A stretch of DNA of 64,000 nt from Enterobacter sp. Bisph1 (GCF_000814905.1 NZ_JXAG01000027.1:1-64000); one strand, 5' to 3'; positions 51,614 to 61,767 are shown, counted from the stretch's first letter. The notes: generated by a model not told the origin, from the letters alone. Translations and numbers: made by a program.

Positions 51614-51620
51614 GGATGCA

Positions 51621-51645
51621 GGAGGCCAGATAGCGCCTCCCCTTT
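51621..51645 (+). terminator. Intrinsic terminator of loiP
   Basis: Stem GGAGGC/GCCTCC with an eight-base loop (51621-51640), then CCTTTTT, starting 8 bases after the loiP stop. The convergent speA terminator begins 14 bases further on. Confidence 0.8.
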
Positions 51646-51658
51646 TTAAGCCTAAAAA

Positions 51659-51695
51659 AAATCCCTTCCGCGCCGGGCTGGCAAGGAAGGGATTT
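51659..51695 (-). terminator. Intrinsic terminator of speA
   Basis: Eleven-base stem AAATCCCTTCC/GGAAGGGATTT with a 15-base loop; on the - strand it is followed by TTTTAGG. It lies 32 bases after the speA stop. Confidence 0.85.
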
Positions 51696-51727
51696 ATCGT
51701 GTTGCCCATCAGAAATTGCTAACGGCG

Positions 51728-53704
51728 TTACTCATCTTCCAGATAGGTATAGCCGTACAGGCCCGCCTCAAACTCTTCCAGGAACTGCTGTTGCAGCGTT
51801 TCATCCAGATCGGTTTGTTTAACCTGATCGCGGAACTGCGTCAGCAGCGTGGTGGGATCGAGCTGCACGTACTGCAACATATCCGCTACGGTGTCGCCTT
51901 CATCCGATAGCTCCACTTCGACGCTGCCATCCGGGAAGACAAAGACGTTTACCGCTTCCGTATCGCCGAACAGGTTATGCATATTGCCCAGAATTTCCTG
52001 GTACGCGCCGACCATAAAGAAGCCCAGAATCGGCGGGTTCTCCGGGTCGTACTCCGGCATCGGCATGGTGGTAGCAATCCCGTCGCCGTCCACGTAATGA
52101 TCGATAGCACCGTCAGAATCACAGGTGATATCCAGCAGCACCGCACGGCGCTCCGGCGCGTGATTCAGCCCTTCCAGCGGCAGCACCGGGAATAACTGAT
52201 CGATCCCCCAGGCATCCGGCATCGACTGGAACAGCGAGAAGTTGACGTACATTTTGTCCGCCATGCGCTCCTGCAGCTCATCGATAATGGGCCGATGGGC
52301 GCGGTTGCTCGGATCGAGCTGTTTCTGCACTTCATGGCACATATTCAGATACAGCTGCTCGGCCCATGCGCGCTCTTGCAGGCTGAAAGCGCCTGAGGAG
52401 TAGCCGACGTGGATATCGTGCAGATCCATCTGGCTATCATGCAGCCACTCGCGCAGGGAGCGACGCGTGCCCGGTTCGTGCATCTCTTGCCAGGTTTCCC
52501 ACATGCTCTGCAGCGCGCGCGCCGCGTCTTCCGCCGGCGCGGTCGCTGGCGTGTATTCGTTACGCTCAACGCCAATAATATTGGAAACCAGTACGGTATG
52601 ATGGGCGGTCACGGCGCGGCCGGATTCGGTAATTACCGTCGGATGCGGCAGGCCGTGCTCTTCGCAGGCGTCGCCAATCGCCCAGATAATGTTGTTGGCG
52701 TATTCGTTCAGGCCATAGTTAACCGAACAGTCTGACTGTGAACGCGTACCTTCATAATCCACGCCGAGGCCGCCGCCGACGTCAAAGCACTGAATATTGA
52801 CGCCAAGCTTATGCAGTTCCACATAGAAACGCGCCGACTCGCGCACGCCGGTGGCGATATCGCGGATATTGGCCATCTGCGAGCCGAGGTGGAAATGCAG
52901 CAGTTGAATGCTGTCGAGACGACCGCGCTCGCGGAGAATTTCCACCAGCTGCAACACCTGGGTTGCCGCCAGACCAAATTTGGATTTCTCGCCGCCGGAG
53001 GATTGCCATTTTCCGGAACCTTGCGACGCCAGACGCGCACGCACGCCAAGACGCGGCACCACGTTCAGGCGTTCCGCTTCTTCCAGCACAATGGCGATTT
53101 CGGTCATCTTCTCGATCACCAGATAGACCTTATGGCCCATCTTTTCGCCAATCAGCGCGAGGCGAATATATTCGCGGTCTTTATAACCGTTACAAACAAT
53201 CACCGAACGGGTCATGCCAGCATGGGCCAGCACCGCCATCAGCTCCGCTTTTGAACCCGCTTCGAGGCCCAGCGGTTCGCCGGAATTGATCAATGATTCG
53301 ATCACGCGGCGGTGCTGATTCACCTTGATCGGGTAAACGAGGAAGTAGTCGCCGTTGTAGCCGTAGGATTCACGCGCGCGTTTAAAGGCGGCGTTAATCG
53401 AGCGCAGACGGTGTTGCAGAATCTGCGGGAAACAGAACAGCGCGGGCAGACGTTGCCCCTGCGCTTCACGCGCTTTTACCAGCTGCGCCAGATCGACGCT
53501 GGCATGGGGCACGTCCGGATCGGGGCAAACGCTGATATGACCCAGTTCGTTGACGTCGTAATAATTATTACCCCACCAGGCAATATTATAAGTACGTAGC
53601 ATCTTGCTAGCTTCCTGGGAGCTCATCGCCACCTCCTGCATGGAACGTAGTACACCTTGTTCGCCCGCTGACGAAGGCGAAAATGAAGACATGTCGTCAG
53701 ACAT
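51728..53704 (-). CDS. speA: Biosynthetic arginine decarboxylase
   Basis: A 658-residue PLP enzyme that converts arginine to agmatine, the first step of one putrescine route. The PLP lysine is in [12 protein letters not shown] near residue 127; [10 protein letters not shown] holds the phosphate, and CDSD is the active-site segment near the C-terminal domain. The ATG at 53704 gives [12 protein letters not shown] and the E. coli length; an ATG at 53716 overlaps the end of yqgB. speB is not in this window, unlike the usual speA-speB pair directly downstream in E. coli. Confidence 0.97.
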   Translation of the reverse strand: MSDDMSSFSPSSAGEQGVLRSMQEVAMSSQEASKMLRTYNIAWWGNNYYDVNELGHISVCPDPDVPHASVDLAQLVKAREAQGQRLPALFCFPQILQHRLRSINAAFKRARESYGYNGDYFLVYPIKVNQHRRVIESLINSGEPLGLEAGSKAELMAVLAHAGMTRSVIVCNGYKDREYIRLALIGEKMGHKVYLVIEKMTEIAIVLEEAERLNVVPRLGVRARLASQGSGKWQSSGGEKSKFGLAATQVLQLVEILRERGRLDSIQLLHFHLGSQMANIRDIATGVRESARFYVELHKLGVNIQCFDVGGGLGVDYEGTRSQSDCSVNYGLNEYANNIIWAIGDACEEHGLPHPTVITESGRAVTAHHTVLVSNIIGVERNEYTPATAPAEDAARALQSMWETWQEMHEPGTRRSLREWLHDSQMDLHDIHVGYSSGAFSLQERAWAEQLYLNMCHEVQKQLDPSNRAHRPIIDELQERMADKMYVNFSLFQSMPDAWGIDQLFPVLPLEGLNHAPERRAVLLDITCDSDGAIDHYVDGDGIATTMPMPEYDPENPPILGFFMVGAYQEILGNMHNLFGDTEAVNVFVFPDGSVEVELSDEGDTVADMLQYVQLDPTTLLTQFRDQVKQTDLDETLQQQFLEEFEAGLYGYTYLEDE

Positions 53705-53712
53705 AGCGAACC

Positions 53713-53895
53713 TCAATAGATGAAAGTGTATACCCTGTGCACGTCACGACGCCCAACGGCGGCTGCGCGAAAATGCGTAAGAGTAAAATAGTTGACTACT
53801 ATCGCAGTGACACATAGCGATAACAACCCATAAACAGTCTGAGTTTTCAGCGCAATATGCTGAAGCACCGACTGTGCGACCGGTTTCTTATTCAT
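53713..53895 (-). CDS. yqgB: Small leader-gene protein YqgB
   Basis: A 60-residue protein whose first part (MNKKPVAQ, then VYGLLSL and [12 protein letters not shown]) matches E. coli YqgB, which has only 43 residues. Here it runs on for about 17 more residues into a basic tail ([13 protein letters not shown]). It ends 8 bases before the speA ATG, so its translation can influence speA. E. coli yqgB is transcribed with speA; its function is not settled. Start is the ATG at 53895; an ATG at 53910 is also possible. Confidence 0.75.
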   Translation of the reverse strand: MNKKPVAQSVLQHIALKTQTVYGLLSLCVTAIVVNYFTLTHFRAAAVGRRDVHRVYTFIY

Positions 53896-54407
53896 ATCAT
53901 TGTAAAACACGTATCGGGAGTCGAGTATGACAGCCCGGAGAAACCACGAGAAAACCCCTGATTACCAGGAGAGCCCTTGTTCAGTTGTCACAACGCCTTA
54001 CCGGCCCTGGAGTCCTGAGAAGCGCCGAAATGGGTATAACATCGGCAGGTTTGCAGATTTGAAATGCAGGTTGCGGGGAATAAACGCACGGTCGAACGAC
54101 GCGTCAGATTCTGTGGAAAACAGCGCTTCATTATCTCTTATCACCTCCACGCAAGCCGTTTCGACTCGCGACAAGCCAAAGCCATTAAATTCACTGCTTA
54201 ACCCGGCTGGAAGTGGCGACACGGTGATTTGCCGTGCGCTTTTTTTAATGAGCCGCGCGCGGCGTTTTATACCGATAACGGGGTGAAAATGCAAAATAAA
54301 AAAGCTGTATTCGCCCCATTGCCAGGAAAAATTTCCGTCACTATTGATGACAGGTTGTAACAAGCAACAAAAATCGCTGGCAATAGGGTCGATAATTAAC
54401 CTAGAAT
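53896..54407. other. Gene-poor region between yqgB and the metK promoter
   Basis: About 510 bases with no gene I can assign. Two overlapping open frames exist: 53927-54286 (+), with a fair GGGAG ribosome site, and 53998-54363 (-), which may correspond in position to E. coli yqgD. Neither shows a recognisable domain, and the + frame runs through a strong terminator at 54216-54246, which argues against it. Confidence 0.5.
54216..54246 (+). terminator. Orphan intrinsic terminator upstream of metK
   Basis: Stem GCG-CACGG / CCGTG-CGC with one bulged A and a seven-base loop (54216-54239), followed by seven T. This is a textbook terminator on the + strand, yet no recognised + strand gene lies before it; the metK start is 322 bases further on. 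It suggests an unannotated short transcript starting after 53900. Confidence 0.8.
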
Positions 54408-54447
54408 AGCCGTCCAGATGTTAATCCGTCCATACGTGAAAACGTCG
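54408..54447 (+). promoter_or_regulatory. MetJ operator: five contiguous met boxes before metK
   Basis: Five adjacent eight-base boxes (AGCCGTCC, AGATGTTA, ATCCGTCC, ATACGTGA, AAACGTCG) match the met box AGACGTCT at 6, 5, 5, 5 and 6 of 8 positions. MetJ with S-adenosylmethionine binds such tandem arrays cooperatively and represses metK in E. coli. TAGAAT at 54402-54407 is a likely -10 directly beside them. Confidence 0.8.
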
Positions 54448-54568
54448 TACAGTGGCGATTAACACGCAGACTTCATGTGTCACTTTCTGCAGTCCGCGTC
54501 CGCCTGACGCGAAGACCTCCGGACACAGAATTCGAGCTAACCGTATTACTCCAGGGTGAAAACTTATT

Positions 54569-55723
54569 ATGGCAAAACACCTTTTTACGTCCGAGTCCGT
54601 CTCTGAAGGGCATCCTGACAAAATCGCTGACCAAATTTCCGATGCCGTGCTCGACGCGATCCTCGAACAGGATCCGAAAGCCCGCGTAGCCTGTGAAACC
54701 TACGTTAAAACCGGCATGGTGCTGGTCGGTGGTGAAATCACCACCAGCGCGTGGGTCGATATCGAAGAGATCACCCGTAAGACCGTCCGTGAAATCGGCT
54801 ATGTCCATTCTGACATGGGCTTTGATGCCAACTCATGCGCCGTACTGAGCGCGATTGGTAAGCAGTCCCCGGATATTAACCAGGGCGTTGACCGTGCCGA
54901 TCCGCTGGAACAGGGGGCGGGCGACCAGGGCCTGATGTTTGGCTATGCGACCAACGAAACTGACGTGCTGATGCCTGCGCCAATTACCTATGCTCACCGT
55001 CTGGTTGAGCGCCAGGCAGAAGTGCGTAAAAACGGTACGCTGCCGTGGCTGCGCCCGGACGCGAAAAGCCAGGTCACTTTCCAGTATGACGACGGCAAAA
55101 TCGTCGGCATCGACGCGGTGGTTCTCTCTACGCAGCATTCAGAAGATATCGATCAGAAATCCCTGCAAGAAGCGGTGATGGAAGAGATTATCAAACCGAT
55201 CCTGCCGACCGAGTGGCTGAACACCAGCACCAAATTCTTTATCAACCCGACTGGCCGTTTCGTTATCGGCGGCCCGATGGGTGATTGCGGTTTGACCGGA
55301 CGTAAAATCATCGTTGATACCTACGGCGGCATGGCTCGCCACGGCGGCGGTGCTTTCTCCGGTAAGGATCCATCAAAAGTTGACCGTTCCGCTGCTTACG
55401 CGGCGCGCTACGTAGCGAAAAACATCGTTGCCGCAGGTCTTGCTGACCGCTGTGAAATCCAGGTTTCATACGCTATCGGCGTGGCAGAACCGACCTCCAT
55501 CATGGTGGAAACGTTCGGTACCGAGAAACTCCCTACCGAACAGTTAACCCTGCTGGTTCGCGAGTTCTTCGACCTGCGTCCGTATGGCCTGATTCAGATG
55601 CTGGATCTGCTGCACCCGATCTACAAACAAACCGCCGCATACGGTCACTTTGGTCGCGAAACGTTCCCGTGGGAAAAAACCGACAAAGCCGCCCTGCTGC
55701 GTGAAGCTGCCGGCCTGAAATAA
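54569..55723 (+). CDS. metK: S-adenosylmethionine synthetase
   Basis: A 384-residue enzyme that makes S-adenosylmethionine from methionine and ATP; essential in enterobacteria. The ATP motif [12 protein letters not shown], the methionine loop region and the P-loop-like [19 protein letters not shown] are present. Same length as E. coli MetK. It is a single gene, MetJ-controlled through the array upstream and ended by its own terminator. It feeds the methyl donor used by RsmE further along. Confidence 0.99.
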   Translation: MAKHLFTSESVSEGHPDKIADQISDAVLDAILEQDPKARVACETYVKTGMVLVGGEITTSAWVDIEEITRKTVREIGYVHSDMGFDANSCAVLSAIGKQSPDINQGVDRADPLEQGAGDQGLMFGYATNETDVLMPAPITYAHRLVERQAEVRKNGTLPWLRPDAKSQVTFQYDDGKIVGIDAVVLSTQHSEDIDQKSLQEAVMEEIIKPILPTEWLNTSTKFFINPTGRFVIGGPMGDCGLTGRKIIVDTYGGMARHGGGAFSGKDPSKVDRSAAYAARYVAKNIVAAGLADRCEIQVSYAIGVAEPTSIMVETFGTEKLPTEQLTLLVREFFDLRPYGLIQMLDLLHPIYKQTAAYGHFGRETFPWEKTDKAALLREAAGLK

Positions 55724-55744
55724 TACGCTGTTAGCACCGCTTTG

Positions 55745-55769
55745 AAGGCCAGCCTCGTGCTGGCCTTTT
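55745..55769 (+). terminator. Intrinsic terminator of metK
   Basis: Nine-base stem AAGGCCAGC/GCTGGCCTT with a five-base loop, followed by TTG, 21 bases after the metK stop. Confidence 0.85.
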
Positions 55770-55843
55770 GTGCTTTTTATCACCGTTCGTTCTGCCGCTT
55801 TCTTTTCTGCCGTCTATACTCTATACGCCACTTTCAACCTTTT

Positions 55844-55859
55844 CTGAAAGCGATTACAC
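55844..55859 (+). promoter_or_regulatory. GalR/GalS operator, distal, upstream of galP
   Basis: CTGAAAGCGATTACAC agrees with the gal operator GTGNAANCGNTTNCAC at all but the first fixed base. It lies 184 bases upstream of a second operator, so DNA looping between two GalR dimers is possible, as in the E. coli gal system. The 404-base region 55724-56127 holds no gene. Confidence 0.7.
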
Positions 55860-56027
55860 CGCTGCGCTTTGCTGTTCTTTTCAGAGTTTTCCTTTTGAAA
55901 AAAGTCCGCAGCAACATTGTTACATCCCGCTTCGGTTTAGTCTGAAACTCACCTCGGGTGCTCTCCTTTCCGCCCAAACAATTCTATAATAATTAACACT
56001 TTTATTTACATTGTTAGTCTTACTGCA

Positions 56028-56043
56028 ATGTAACCGATTACAC
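56028..56043 (+). promoter_or_regulatory. GalR/GalS operator, proximal, upstream of galP
   Basis: ATGTAACCGATTACAC matches the gal operator except at the first base. It lies 85 bases before the galP ATG and just before the CRP site. Confidence 0.75.
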
Positions 56044-56046
56044 TCA

Positions 56047-56062
56047 TGTGACATACATCACG
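56047..56062 (+). promoter_or_regulatory. CRP site upstream of galP
   Basis: TGTGA-CATACA-TCACG differs from the CRP consensus at one base. If it is centred at -41.5, transcription would start near 56096 from a weak -10 TACCTT at 56084-56089, a class II activated promoter. galP is CRP-dependent in E. coli. Confidence 0.7.
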
Positions 56063-56127
56063 TATTTTTACCGATGAGTGGCCTACCTTTTAACCCGAAA
56101 AAACCAATGACACCAATGGAGGGCATC

Positions 56128-57522
56128 ATGCCTGACAATAAAAAAAAGGGGTATTCAAACAAGGCGATGACCTTCTTTGTTTGCTTCCTCGCTGCACTGG
56201 CAGGATTGCTTTTTGGCCTGGATATTGGGGTAATCGCTGGCGCGTTGCCCTTTATCACTAAAGATTTTCAAATTAGCTCACACACCCAGGAATGGGTGGT
56301 CAGTTCAATGATGTTTGGCGCCGCCGTCGGTGCCGTCGGCAGTGGCTGGCTCTCATGGCGTCTCGGACGTAAGAAAAGCCTGATGATTGGCGCAGTGCTG
56401 TTTGTTATCGGCTCGCTCTGTTCTGCGGCCGCACCAAACGTTGATGTGCTGATTATCTCTCGCGTGCTGCTCGGTCTGGCGGTAGGGATTGCCTCTTATA
56501 CCGCTCCGCTCTATCTCTCAGAAATTGCACCGGAAAAGATTCGCGGCAGTATGATTTCGATGTATCAGTTAATGATTACCATCGGTATTCTGGGCGCCTA
56601 TCTTTCAGACACCGCCTTTAGCTACAGCGGTGCATGGCGCTGGATGCTCGGCGTAATTATTATTCCGGCGATTTTGCTGCTGATTGGCGTGTTTTTCCTG
56701 CCGGACAGCCCGCGCTGGTTCGCCGCTAAACGCCGTTTCCATGACGCAGAACGCGTGTTATTGCGCCTGCGCGATACCAGCGCAGAAGCGAAAAATGAAC
56801 TGGAAGAGATCCGCGAAAGTTTACAGGTGAAACAGTCCGGCTGGGCGTTGTTCAAAGAGAACAGCAACTTTCGCCGTGCGGTGTTCCTTGGCGTATTGCT
56901 GCAGGTGATGCAGCAGTTCACCGGGATGAACGTCATTATGTATTACGCGCCGAAGATTTTTGAACTGGCGGGTTATACCAATACTACCGAGCAGATGTGG
57001 GGAACGGTTATCGTTGGTCTGACTAACGTGCTGGCCACCTTTATCGCTATTGGTCTGGTGGATCGCTGGGGCCGTAAGCCGACGCTGGTACTGGGCTTTA
57101 TGGTGATGGCAGCGGGCATGGGTATTCTGGGTACTATGCTGCATATGGGTATCCATTCGCCGTCGGCGCAATACTTTGCTGTCGCCATGCTGCTGATGTT
57201 TATTGTTGGCTTCGCTATGAGCGCCGGTCCGCTGATTTGGGTGCTGTGTTCCGAAATTCAGCCGCTGAAAGGCCGCGATTTCGGTATCACCTGCTCCACT
57301 GCGACCAACTGGATTGCCAATATGATCGTCGGCGCGACCTTCCTGACGATGCTGAACACGTTGGGCAACGCCAACACCTTCTGGGTTTACGGCGGTCTGA
57401 ACGTGTTGTTCATCGTGCTGACGCTGTGGCTGGTGCCGGAAACCAAACACGTTTCTCTCGAGCATATCGAGCGCAACCTGATGCGTGGCCGCCCGCTACG
57501 CGAAATTGGTTCCCGCAACTAA
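56128..57522 (+). CDS. galP: Galactose:proton symporter GalP
   Basis: A 464-residue major-facilitator transporter with twelve helices that brings in galactose and glucose with protons. Sugar-transporter signatures are seen in [30 protein letters not shown] split across helices 4-5, and the PDSPRW and PETK motifs. The ATG at 56128 after GGAGGG gives [14 protein letters not shown]; a longer in-frame start at 56011 would lie inside the operator and CRP site. Same length as E. coli GalP. Confidence 0.97.
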   Translation: MPDNKKKGYSNKAMTFFVCFLAALAGLLFGLDIGVIAGALPFITKDFQISSHTQEWVVSSMMFGAAVGAVGSGWLSWRLGRKKSLMIGAVLFVIGSLCSAAAPNVDVLIISRVLLGLAVGIASYTAPLYLSEIAPEKIRGSMISMYQLMITIGILGAYLSDTAFSYSGAWRWMLGVIIIPAILLLIGVFFLPDSPRWFAAKRRFHDAERVLLRLRDTSAEAKNELEEIRESLQVKQSGWALFKENSNFRRAVFLGVLLQVMQQFTGMNVIMYYAPKIFELAGYTNTTEQMWGTVIVGLTNVLATFIAIGLVDRWGRKPTLVLGFMVMAAGMGILGTMLHMGIHSPSAQYFAVAMLLMFIVGFAMSAGPLIWVLCSEIQPLKGRDFGITCSTATNWIANMIVGATFLTMLNTLGNANTFWVYGGLNVLFIVLTLWLVPETKHVSLEHIERNLMRGRPLREIGSRN

Positions 57523-57529
57523 CCCGCAG

Positions 57530-57557
57530 GGCTTCCTCTTCGGAGGAAGCCTTTTTT
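57530..57557 (+). terminator. Intrinsic terminator of galP
   Basis: Nine-base stem GGCTTCCTC/GAGGAAGCC closed by a stable TTCG tetraloop (57530-57551), then TTTTTT. It begins 7 bases after the galP stop. Confidence 0.93.
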
Positions 57558-57599
57558 GCCTGTTGCACTCAAAAGCCGTCCCACCTATTCTCTGCAGTT

Positions 57600-58106
57600 A
57601 TGAAAACACCCCGTCTTCCAATCGCCCTCCAGCTCGCCGTGATGCGCAGCCTGCGGGATAAACTCGCCCTTGCGAACCAGAAACTGGACCGCAACTACCC
57701 GGAACCGAAACTGGTTTATCAGCAGCGTGGCACCGCTGCGGGCACCGCCTGGCTTGCGAAGTATGAAATCAGGCTGAATCCGATTCTGCTGCGGGAAAAC
57801 GAACAAGCCTTTATCGACGAAGTCGTTCCTCATGAGCTGGCTCATTTGCTGGTGTGGAAGCACTTCGGTCGCGTTGCGCCCCACGGGAAAGAGTGGAAAT
57901 GGATGATGGAGAGCGTTCTCGGCGTCCCCGCGCGCCGTACCCATCAATTCGAACTGGAATCCGTACAGCGCAATACGTTCCCATATCACTGTAAATGCCA
58001 GCAGCACCAGTTAACCCTTCGCCGTCACAACCGGGTGCTGCGCGGTGAGACGGTTTACCGCTGCGTACACTGCGGTGAAGCGCTTATTGCTGGCAGCACT
58101 AACTGA
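57600..58106 (+). CDS. sprT: SprT family zinc metalloprotease-like protein
   Basis: A 168-residue cytosolic protein of the SprT/Spartan fold with the zinc motif HELAH ([17 protein letters not shown], near residue 79) and a C-terminal zinc ribbon ([14 protein letters not shown] and YRCVHCGEA). The eukaryotic relative Spartan cleaves DNA-protein crosslinks; the bacterial role is less clear. The ATG at 57600 gives the family N-terminus; upstream in-frame extension overlaps galP and is not real. A few residues longer than E. coli SprT. Confidence 0.93.
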   Translation: MKTPRLPIALQLAVMRSLRDKLALANQKLDRNYPEPKLVYQQRGTAAGTAWLAKYEIRLNPILLRENEQAFIDEVVPHELAHLLVWKHFGRVAPHGKEWKWMMESVLGVPARRTHQFELESVQRNTFPYHCKCQQHQLTLRRHNRVLRGETVYRCVHCGEALIAGSTN

Positions 58107-58193
58107 ATCCATTAAGAACTTTTCCGCTCGAACTGATTGCATCAAACAGTGGCTTCCGCTACGTTGCGAACTCGTTTTGACAGGGAGTTCACT

Positions 58194-58892
58194 ATGTTTC
58201 GTTTATTCACCCTCTTCTTCGCACTGATCGCTGCTCCCGCCTTCGCAGCGGACGGTATCAACAGTTTTGCCCAGGCCAAAGCGGCAGGCGTGAAAGTGCA
58301 CGCCGATGTGCCGGGGGATTTCTACTGCGGCTGTAAAATCAACTGGCAGGGCAAAAAAGGGGTCATCGACCTCGCCTCTTGCGGTTATCAGGTGCGTAAA
58401 AATGAAAATCGCGCCAGCCGCGTCGAGTGGGAGCATGTGATGCCCGCCTGGCAATTTGGTCATTTACGTCAGTGCTGGCAGGATGGCGGGCGGAAAAACT
58501 GCGCCAAAGATCCGGTGTACCGCAAAATCGAAAGCGATATGCATAACCTGCAGCCCGCCGTCGGCGAAGTAAATGGCGATCGCGGCAACTTTATGTACAG
58601 CCAGTGGAACGGTGGCGAAGGCCAGTATGGCCAGTGCGCGATGAAAATTGATTTTAAAGAAAAGCTGGCCGAGCCGCCTGAACGCGCGCGCGGCGCGATT
58701 GCCCGCACCTACTTCTATATGCGCGACCAGTATCAATTGAGCCTTTCCCGTCAGCAAACGCAGCTGTTCACCGCGTGGGACAAACTCTATCCGGTTTCGG
58801 CCTGGGAGTGTAAACGCGATGAGCGCATCGCCAGCGTGCAGGGCAACCATAACCCTTACGTACAGCGCGCTTGCATGGCGCGAAAGAGCTAA
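58194..58892 (+). CDS. endA: Periplasmic endonuclease I
   Basis: A 232-residue precursor with a signal peptide ending AFA at about residue 18. The beta-beta-alpha metal nuclease motif lies in [17 protein letters not shown], with further catalytic region [18 protein letters not shown]. It cleaves double-stranded DNA in the periplasm and is inhibited by tRNA in E. coli. GGGAG ahead of the ATG at 58194 supports this start. Sits between sprT and rsmE as in E. coli. Confidence 0.95.
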   Translation: MFRLFTLFFALIAAPAFAADGINSFAQAKAAGVKVHADVPGDFYCGCKINWQGKKGVIDLASCGYQVRKNENRASRVEWEHVMPAWQFGHLRQCWQDGGRKNCAKDPVYRKIESDMHNLQPAVGEVNGDRGNFMYSQWNGGEGQYGQCAMKIDFKEKLAEPPERARGAIARTYFYMRDQYQLSLSRQQTQLFTAWDKLYPVSAWECKRDERIASVQGNHNPYVQRACMARKS

Positions 58893-58973
58893 CCTACACT
58901 AGCGGCATTTGTTAAAGCCCGCCCCGCCCGCCCACTGCGGCCGGGGCTGCAACCTGAGCGGATCCCAAAAATC

Positions 58974-59705
58974 ATGCGCATTCCCCGCATCCATCATCCA
59001 GAATTTATCCAGCCCGGCCATGATATTACTCTTAGCGAAGAGGCGGCCAATCACGTTGGGCGCGTGCTGCGCATGGGCGCAGGCCAGGCTATTCAGCTCT
59101 TTGATGGCTCGAATCAGGTGTTTGACGCCGAAATTATCCGCGCCGATAAAAAAAACGTGGTGGTAAAAATCCTTAGCGCTGAAGTCGACGATCGTGAATC
59201 GCCGCTGCATATTCACCTCGGCCAGGTGATGTCGCGCGGTGAAAAAATGGAATTTACTATCCAGAAATCGATCGAGCTTGGGGTATCCCTCATTACGCCA
59301 CTTTTTTCTGAGCGCTGCGGCGTTAAACTGGATGCTGAACGGCTGAATAAAAAGCAGCAGCAGTGGCAAAAAATTGCTATTGCCGCCTGTGAACAGTGCG
59401 GTCGTAACCGGGTACCGGAAATTCGCCCGGCGATGGATCTTGAAGCCTGGTGCGCCGAAGAAGAAGCGGGTTTAAAGCTCAACCTGCATCCACGCGCCAG
59501 CCAGAGCATTAATACGCTGGGGCTGCCCGTTGAACGCGTACGTTTGCTGATTGGCCCGGAGGGCGGTTTATCCGCCGACGAGATTGCGATGACCGCGCGC
59601 TATCAGTTCACAGATATTTTGTTAGGTCCCCGCGTGCTACGCACAGAGACAACGGCGCTTACCGCCATCACCGCGCTTCAGGTACGCTTCGGCGACCTGG
59701 GTTGA
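58974..59705 (+). CDS. rsmE: 16S rRNA m3U1498 methyltransferase
   Basis: A 243-residue SPOUT-class methyltransferase that uses S-adenosylmethionine to methylate N3 of U1498 of 16S rRNA. The N-terminal PUA-like domain covers about 1-70; the knotted C-terminal fold shows [14 protein letters not shown] and [13 protein letters not shown], the SAM-binding loops. Same length as the E. coli enzyme. It is 13 bases before gshB and probably in one transcript with it. Confidence 0.96.
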   Translation: MRIPRIHHPEFIQPGHDITLSEEAANHVGRVLRMGAGQAIQLFDGSNQVFDAEIIRADKKNVVVKILSAEVDDRESPLHIHLGQVMSRGEKMEFTIQKSIELGVSLITPLFSERCGVKLDAERLNKKQQQWQKIAIAACEQCGRNRVPEIRPAMDLEAWCAEEEAGLKLNLHPRASQSINTLGLPVERVRLLIGPEGGLSADEIAMTARYQFTDILLGPRVLRTETTALTAITALQVRFGDLG

Positions 59706-59718
59706 AAGGAGAAGCAGA

Positions 59719-60666
59719 ATGATCAAGCTCGGCATCGTGATGGATCCCATCGCGGACATTAACATCAAAAAAGACTCCAGCTTCGCCATGCTGCTGGAAG
59801 CCCAGCGCCGCGGCTACGAGCTGCACTATATGGAGATGGCGGACCTTTATCTGATCAACGGTGAAGCCCGCGCCCGTACCCGCACATTGTCCGTCGAACA
59901 AAATTATGACAAATGGTATGAGTTTGGCAGCGAGCAGGATATTGCCCTCGCCGATCTGCATACCATCCTGATGCGTAAAGATCCGCCCTTTGATACCGAG
60001 TATATCTATGCGACTTACATCCTTGAGCGCGCCGAAGAAAAAGGCACCCTGATCGTTAACAAACCGCAGAGTCTGCGCGACTGTAACGAAAAGCTGTTTA
60101 CCGCCTGGTTCCCGGAACTGACGCCGGAAACCCTGGTTACGCGTAATAAAGCGCAGTTAAAAGCGTTCTGGCAGAAACATACCGACATTATTCTCAAGCC
60201 GCTGGACGGCATGGGCGGCGCCTCGATCTTCCGCGTAAAAGAGGGCGATCCGAACCTGGGCGTTATCGCTGAAACCCTGACGGAGCTGGGGAATCGTTAC
60301 TGCATGGCGCAAAACTACCTGCCGGCTATTAAAGAGGGCGACAAACGCGTGCTGGTGGTGGATGGCGAACCGGTGCCTTACTGCCTTGCGCGTATCCCAC
60401 AGGGCGGCGAAACGCGCGGTAATCTGGCGGCGGGCGGCCGCGGTGAACCGCGTCCATTAAGCGAAAGCGATTGGGCGATTGCGCGTAAAGTCGCGCCGGT
60501 GCTGAAAGCCAAAGGGTTGATTTTTGTCGGCCTGGATATCATCGGCGATCGCCTGACGGAAATTAACGTCACCAGCCCAACCTGCATACGTGAAATCGAA
60601 GCGGAGTTTCCCGTCTCCATTACCGGGATGCTGATGGACGCCATCGAAAAACGCCTGCAAAAATAG
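59719..60666 (+). CDS. gshB: Glutathione synthetase
   Basis: A 315-residue ATP-grasp enzyme that joins glycine to gamma-glutamylcysteine. The ATP-grasp loops DGMGGASIFRVK and the metal-binding INVTSPTCIREIE near the C-terminus are visible. AAGGAG lies before the ATG at 59719. Its product glutathione is the reductant for the ArsC arsenate reductase in the island of this window. Confidence 0.98.
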   Translation: MIKLGIVMDPIADINIKKDSSFAMLLEAQRRGYELHYMEMADLYLINGEARARTRTLSVEQNYDKWYEFGSEQDIALADLHTILMRKDPPFDTEYIYATYILERAEEKGTLIVNKPQSLRDCNEKLFTAWFPELTPETLVTRNKAQLKAFWQKHTDIILKPLDGMGGASIFRVKEGDPNLGVIAETLTELGNRYCMAQNYLPAIKEGDKRVLVVDGEPVPYCLARIPQGGETRGNLAAGGRGEPRPLSESDWAIARKVAPVLKAKGLIFVGLDIIGDRLTEINVTSPTCIREIEAEFPVSITGMLMDAIEKRLQK

Positions 60667-60681
60667 CGGCCGACTACACGG

Positions 60682-60702
60682 AGCGGGAAGGATCCCGCTT
60701 CT
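60682..60702 (+). terminator. Weak hairpin after gshB
   Basis: Seven-base stem AGCGGGA/TCCCGCT around a four-base loop followed by TCTTG, 15 bases after the gshB stop. The T tract is poor, so partial termination before yqgE is the most that can be said. Confidence 0.4.
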
Positions 60703-60787
60703 TGCCAGCATTGGCTAGTGACAGCACCGCGCTTTCCCCCCATACTGAGCTGTCGCTTTTTTGAACTTGGAAACAGAACCTCTGACA

Positions 60788-61351
60788 ATGAATTTACAGC
60801 ATCACTTTCTTATTGCCATGCCTGCTCTTCAGGATCCCCTCTTTCGTCGCTCCGTGGTTTACATTTGCGAGTACAACGATGAAGGCGCGATGGGGCTGAT
60901 TATTAATAAGCCGCTGGAAAACCTGAAAGTTGAAGGCGTTCTGGAAAAACTCAAAATCCAGCCTGCAGAACGCGATCCGGCGATCCGCCTGGATAAACCG
61001 GTGCTGCTTGGCGGCCCGCTGGCTGAAGATCGCGGCTTTATTCTGCATACCCCGCCGGCAACATTCTCATCGAGCATTCGCGTGTCGGATAACACCGTTA
61101 TCACCACCTCGCGCGATGTGCTGGAAACGCTGGGTACGGCTGAACAACCTGGCGACGTGCTGGTCGCGCTGGGCTACGCCTCGTGGGAAAAAGGGCAGCT
61201 TGAGCAGGAGATCCTCGATAATGCCTGGCTGACGGCGCCTGCGGATCTCAATATTCTGTTTAAAACGCCGATTGCCGATCGCTGGCGCGATGCGGCGAAA
61301 CTTATCGGTATCGATATCTCCACAATGCCTGGTGTGGCGGGGCACGCCTGA
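60788..61351 (+). CDS. yqgE: UPF0301 (AlgH-like) protein YqgE
   Basis: A 187-residue protein of the AlgH/UPF0301 family with conserved [23 protein letters not shown] and [13 protein letters not shown] segments. The biochemical role is unknown; it is nearly always next to yqgF. The ATG at 60788 gives [12 protein letters not shown], the family start; an upstream in-frame ATG at 60761 is not needed. Its stop shares one base with the yqgF start. Confidence 0.94.
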   Translation: MNLQHHFLIAMPALQDPLFRRSVVYICEYNDEGAMGLIINKPLENLKVEGVLEKLKIQPAERDPAIRLDKPVLLGGPLAEDRGFILHTPPATFSSSIRVSDNTVITTSRDVLETLGTAEQPGDVLVALGYASWEKGQLEQEILDNAWLTAPADLNILFKTPIADRWRDAAKLIGIDISTMPGVAGHA

Positions 61352-61767
61352 TGAGCGGCACCCTGTTAGCCTTCGATTTCGGCACTAAAAGCATTGGCGT
61401 GGCGATTGGGCAACGCATCACCGGTACGGCTCGCCCACTCAACGCGTTAAAAGCGCAGGACGGAACGCCGGACTGGACCCTTATCGAAAAGCTGTTAAAA
61501 GAGTGGCAGCCAGAGTCGGTGATTGTGGGGTTACCGTTGAATATGGACGGAACCGAGCAGCCGTTAACCGCCCGCGCCCGTAAATTCGCCAACAAAATTC
61601 ATGGCCGTTTTGGCGTGCAGGTTACGCTGCATGATGAGCGTTTAAGTACTGTAGAAGCCCGCGCCGGGCTGTTCGAACGCGGCGGTTTTCGCGCCCTCGA
61701 TAAAGGCAGCGTCGATTCCGCTTCTGCGGTGATTATCCTCGAGAGCTACTTCGAACAACATTTCTGA
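61351..61767 (+). CDS. yqgF: Pre-16S rRNA nuclease YqgF (RuvX)
   Basis: A 138-residue RNase H-like protein, essential in E. coli, which acts in 16S rRNA 5'-end maturation; it was first proposed as a Holliday-junction resolvase. Acidic residues of the active site are in [15 protein letters not shown], the VGLPLNMDG loop, [10 protein letters not shown] and [10 protein letters not shown]. It overlaps yqgE by one base (TGATG), so the two are translationally coupled. Confidence 0.96.
   Translation: MSGTLLAFDFGTKSIGVAIGQRITGTARPLNALKAQDGTPDWTLIEKLLKEWQPESVIVGLPLNMDGTEQPLTARARKFANKIHGRFGVQVTLHDERLSTVEARAGLFERGGFRALDKGSVDSASAVIILESYFEQHF

Noticed and set aside
53927..54286. 119-codon + strand frame before metK
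   Set aside because: It has a fair ribosome site but runs through a strong terminator and has no recognisable domain; recorded only as part of the unexplained transcript.
53998..54363. 121-codon - strand frame before metK
   Set aside because: It could stand where E. coli has yqgD, but I cannot confirm similarity and see no clear start signal.
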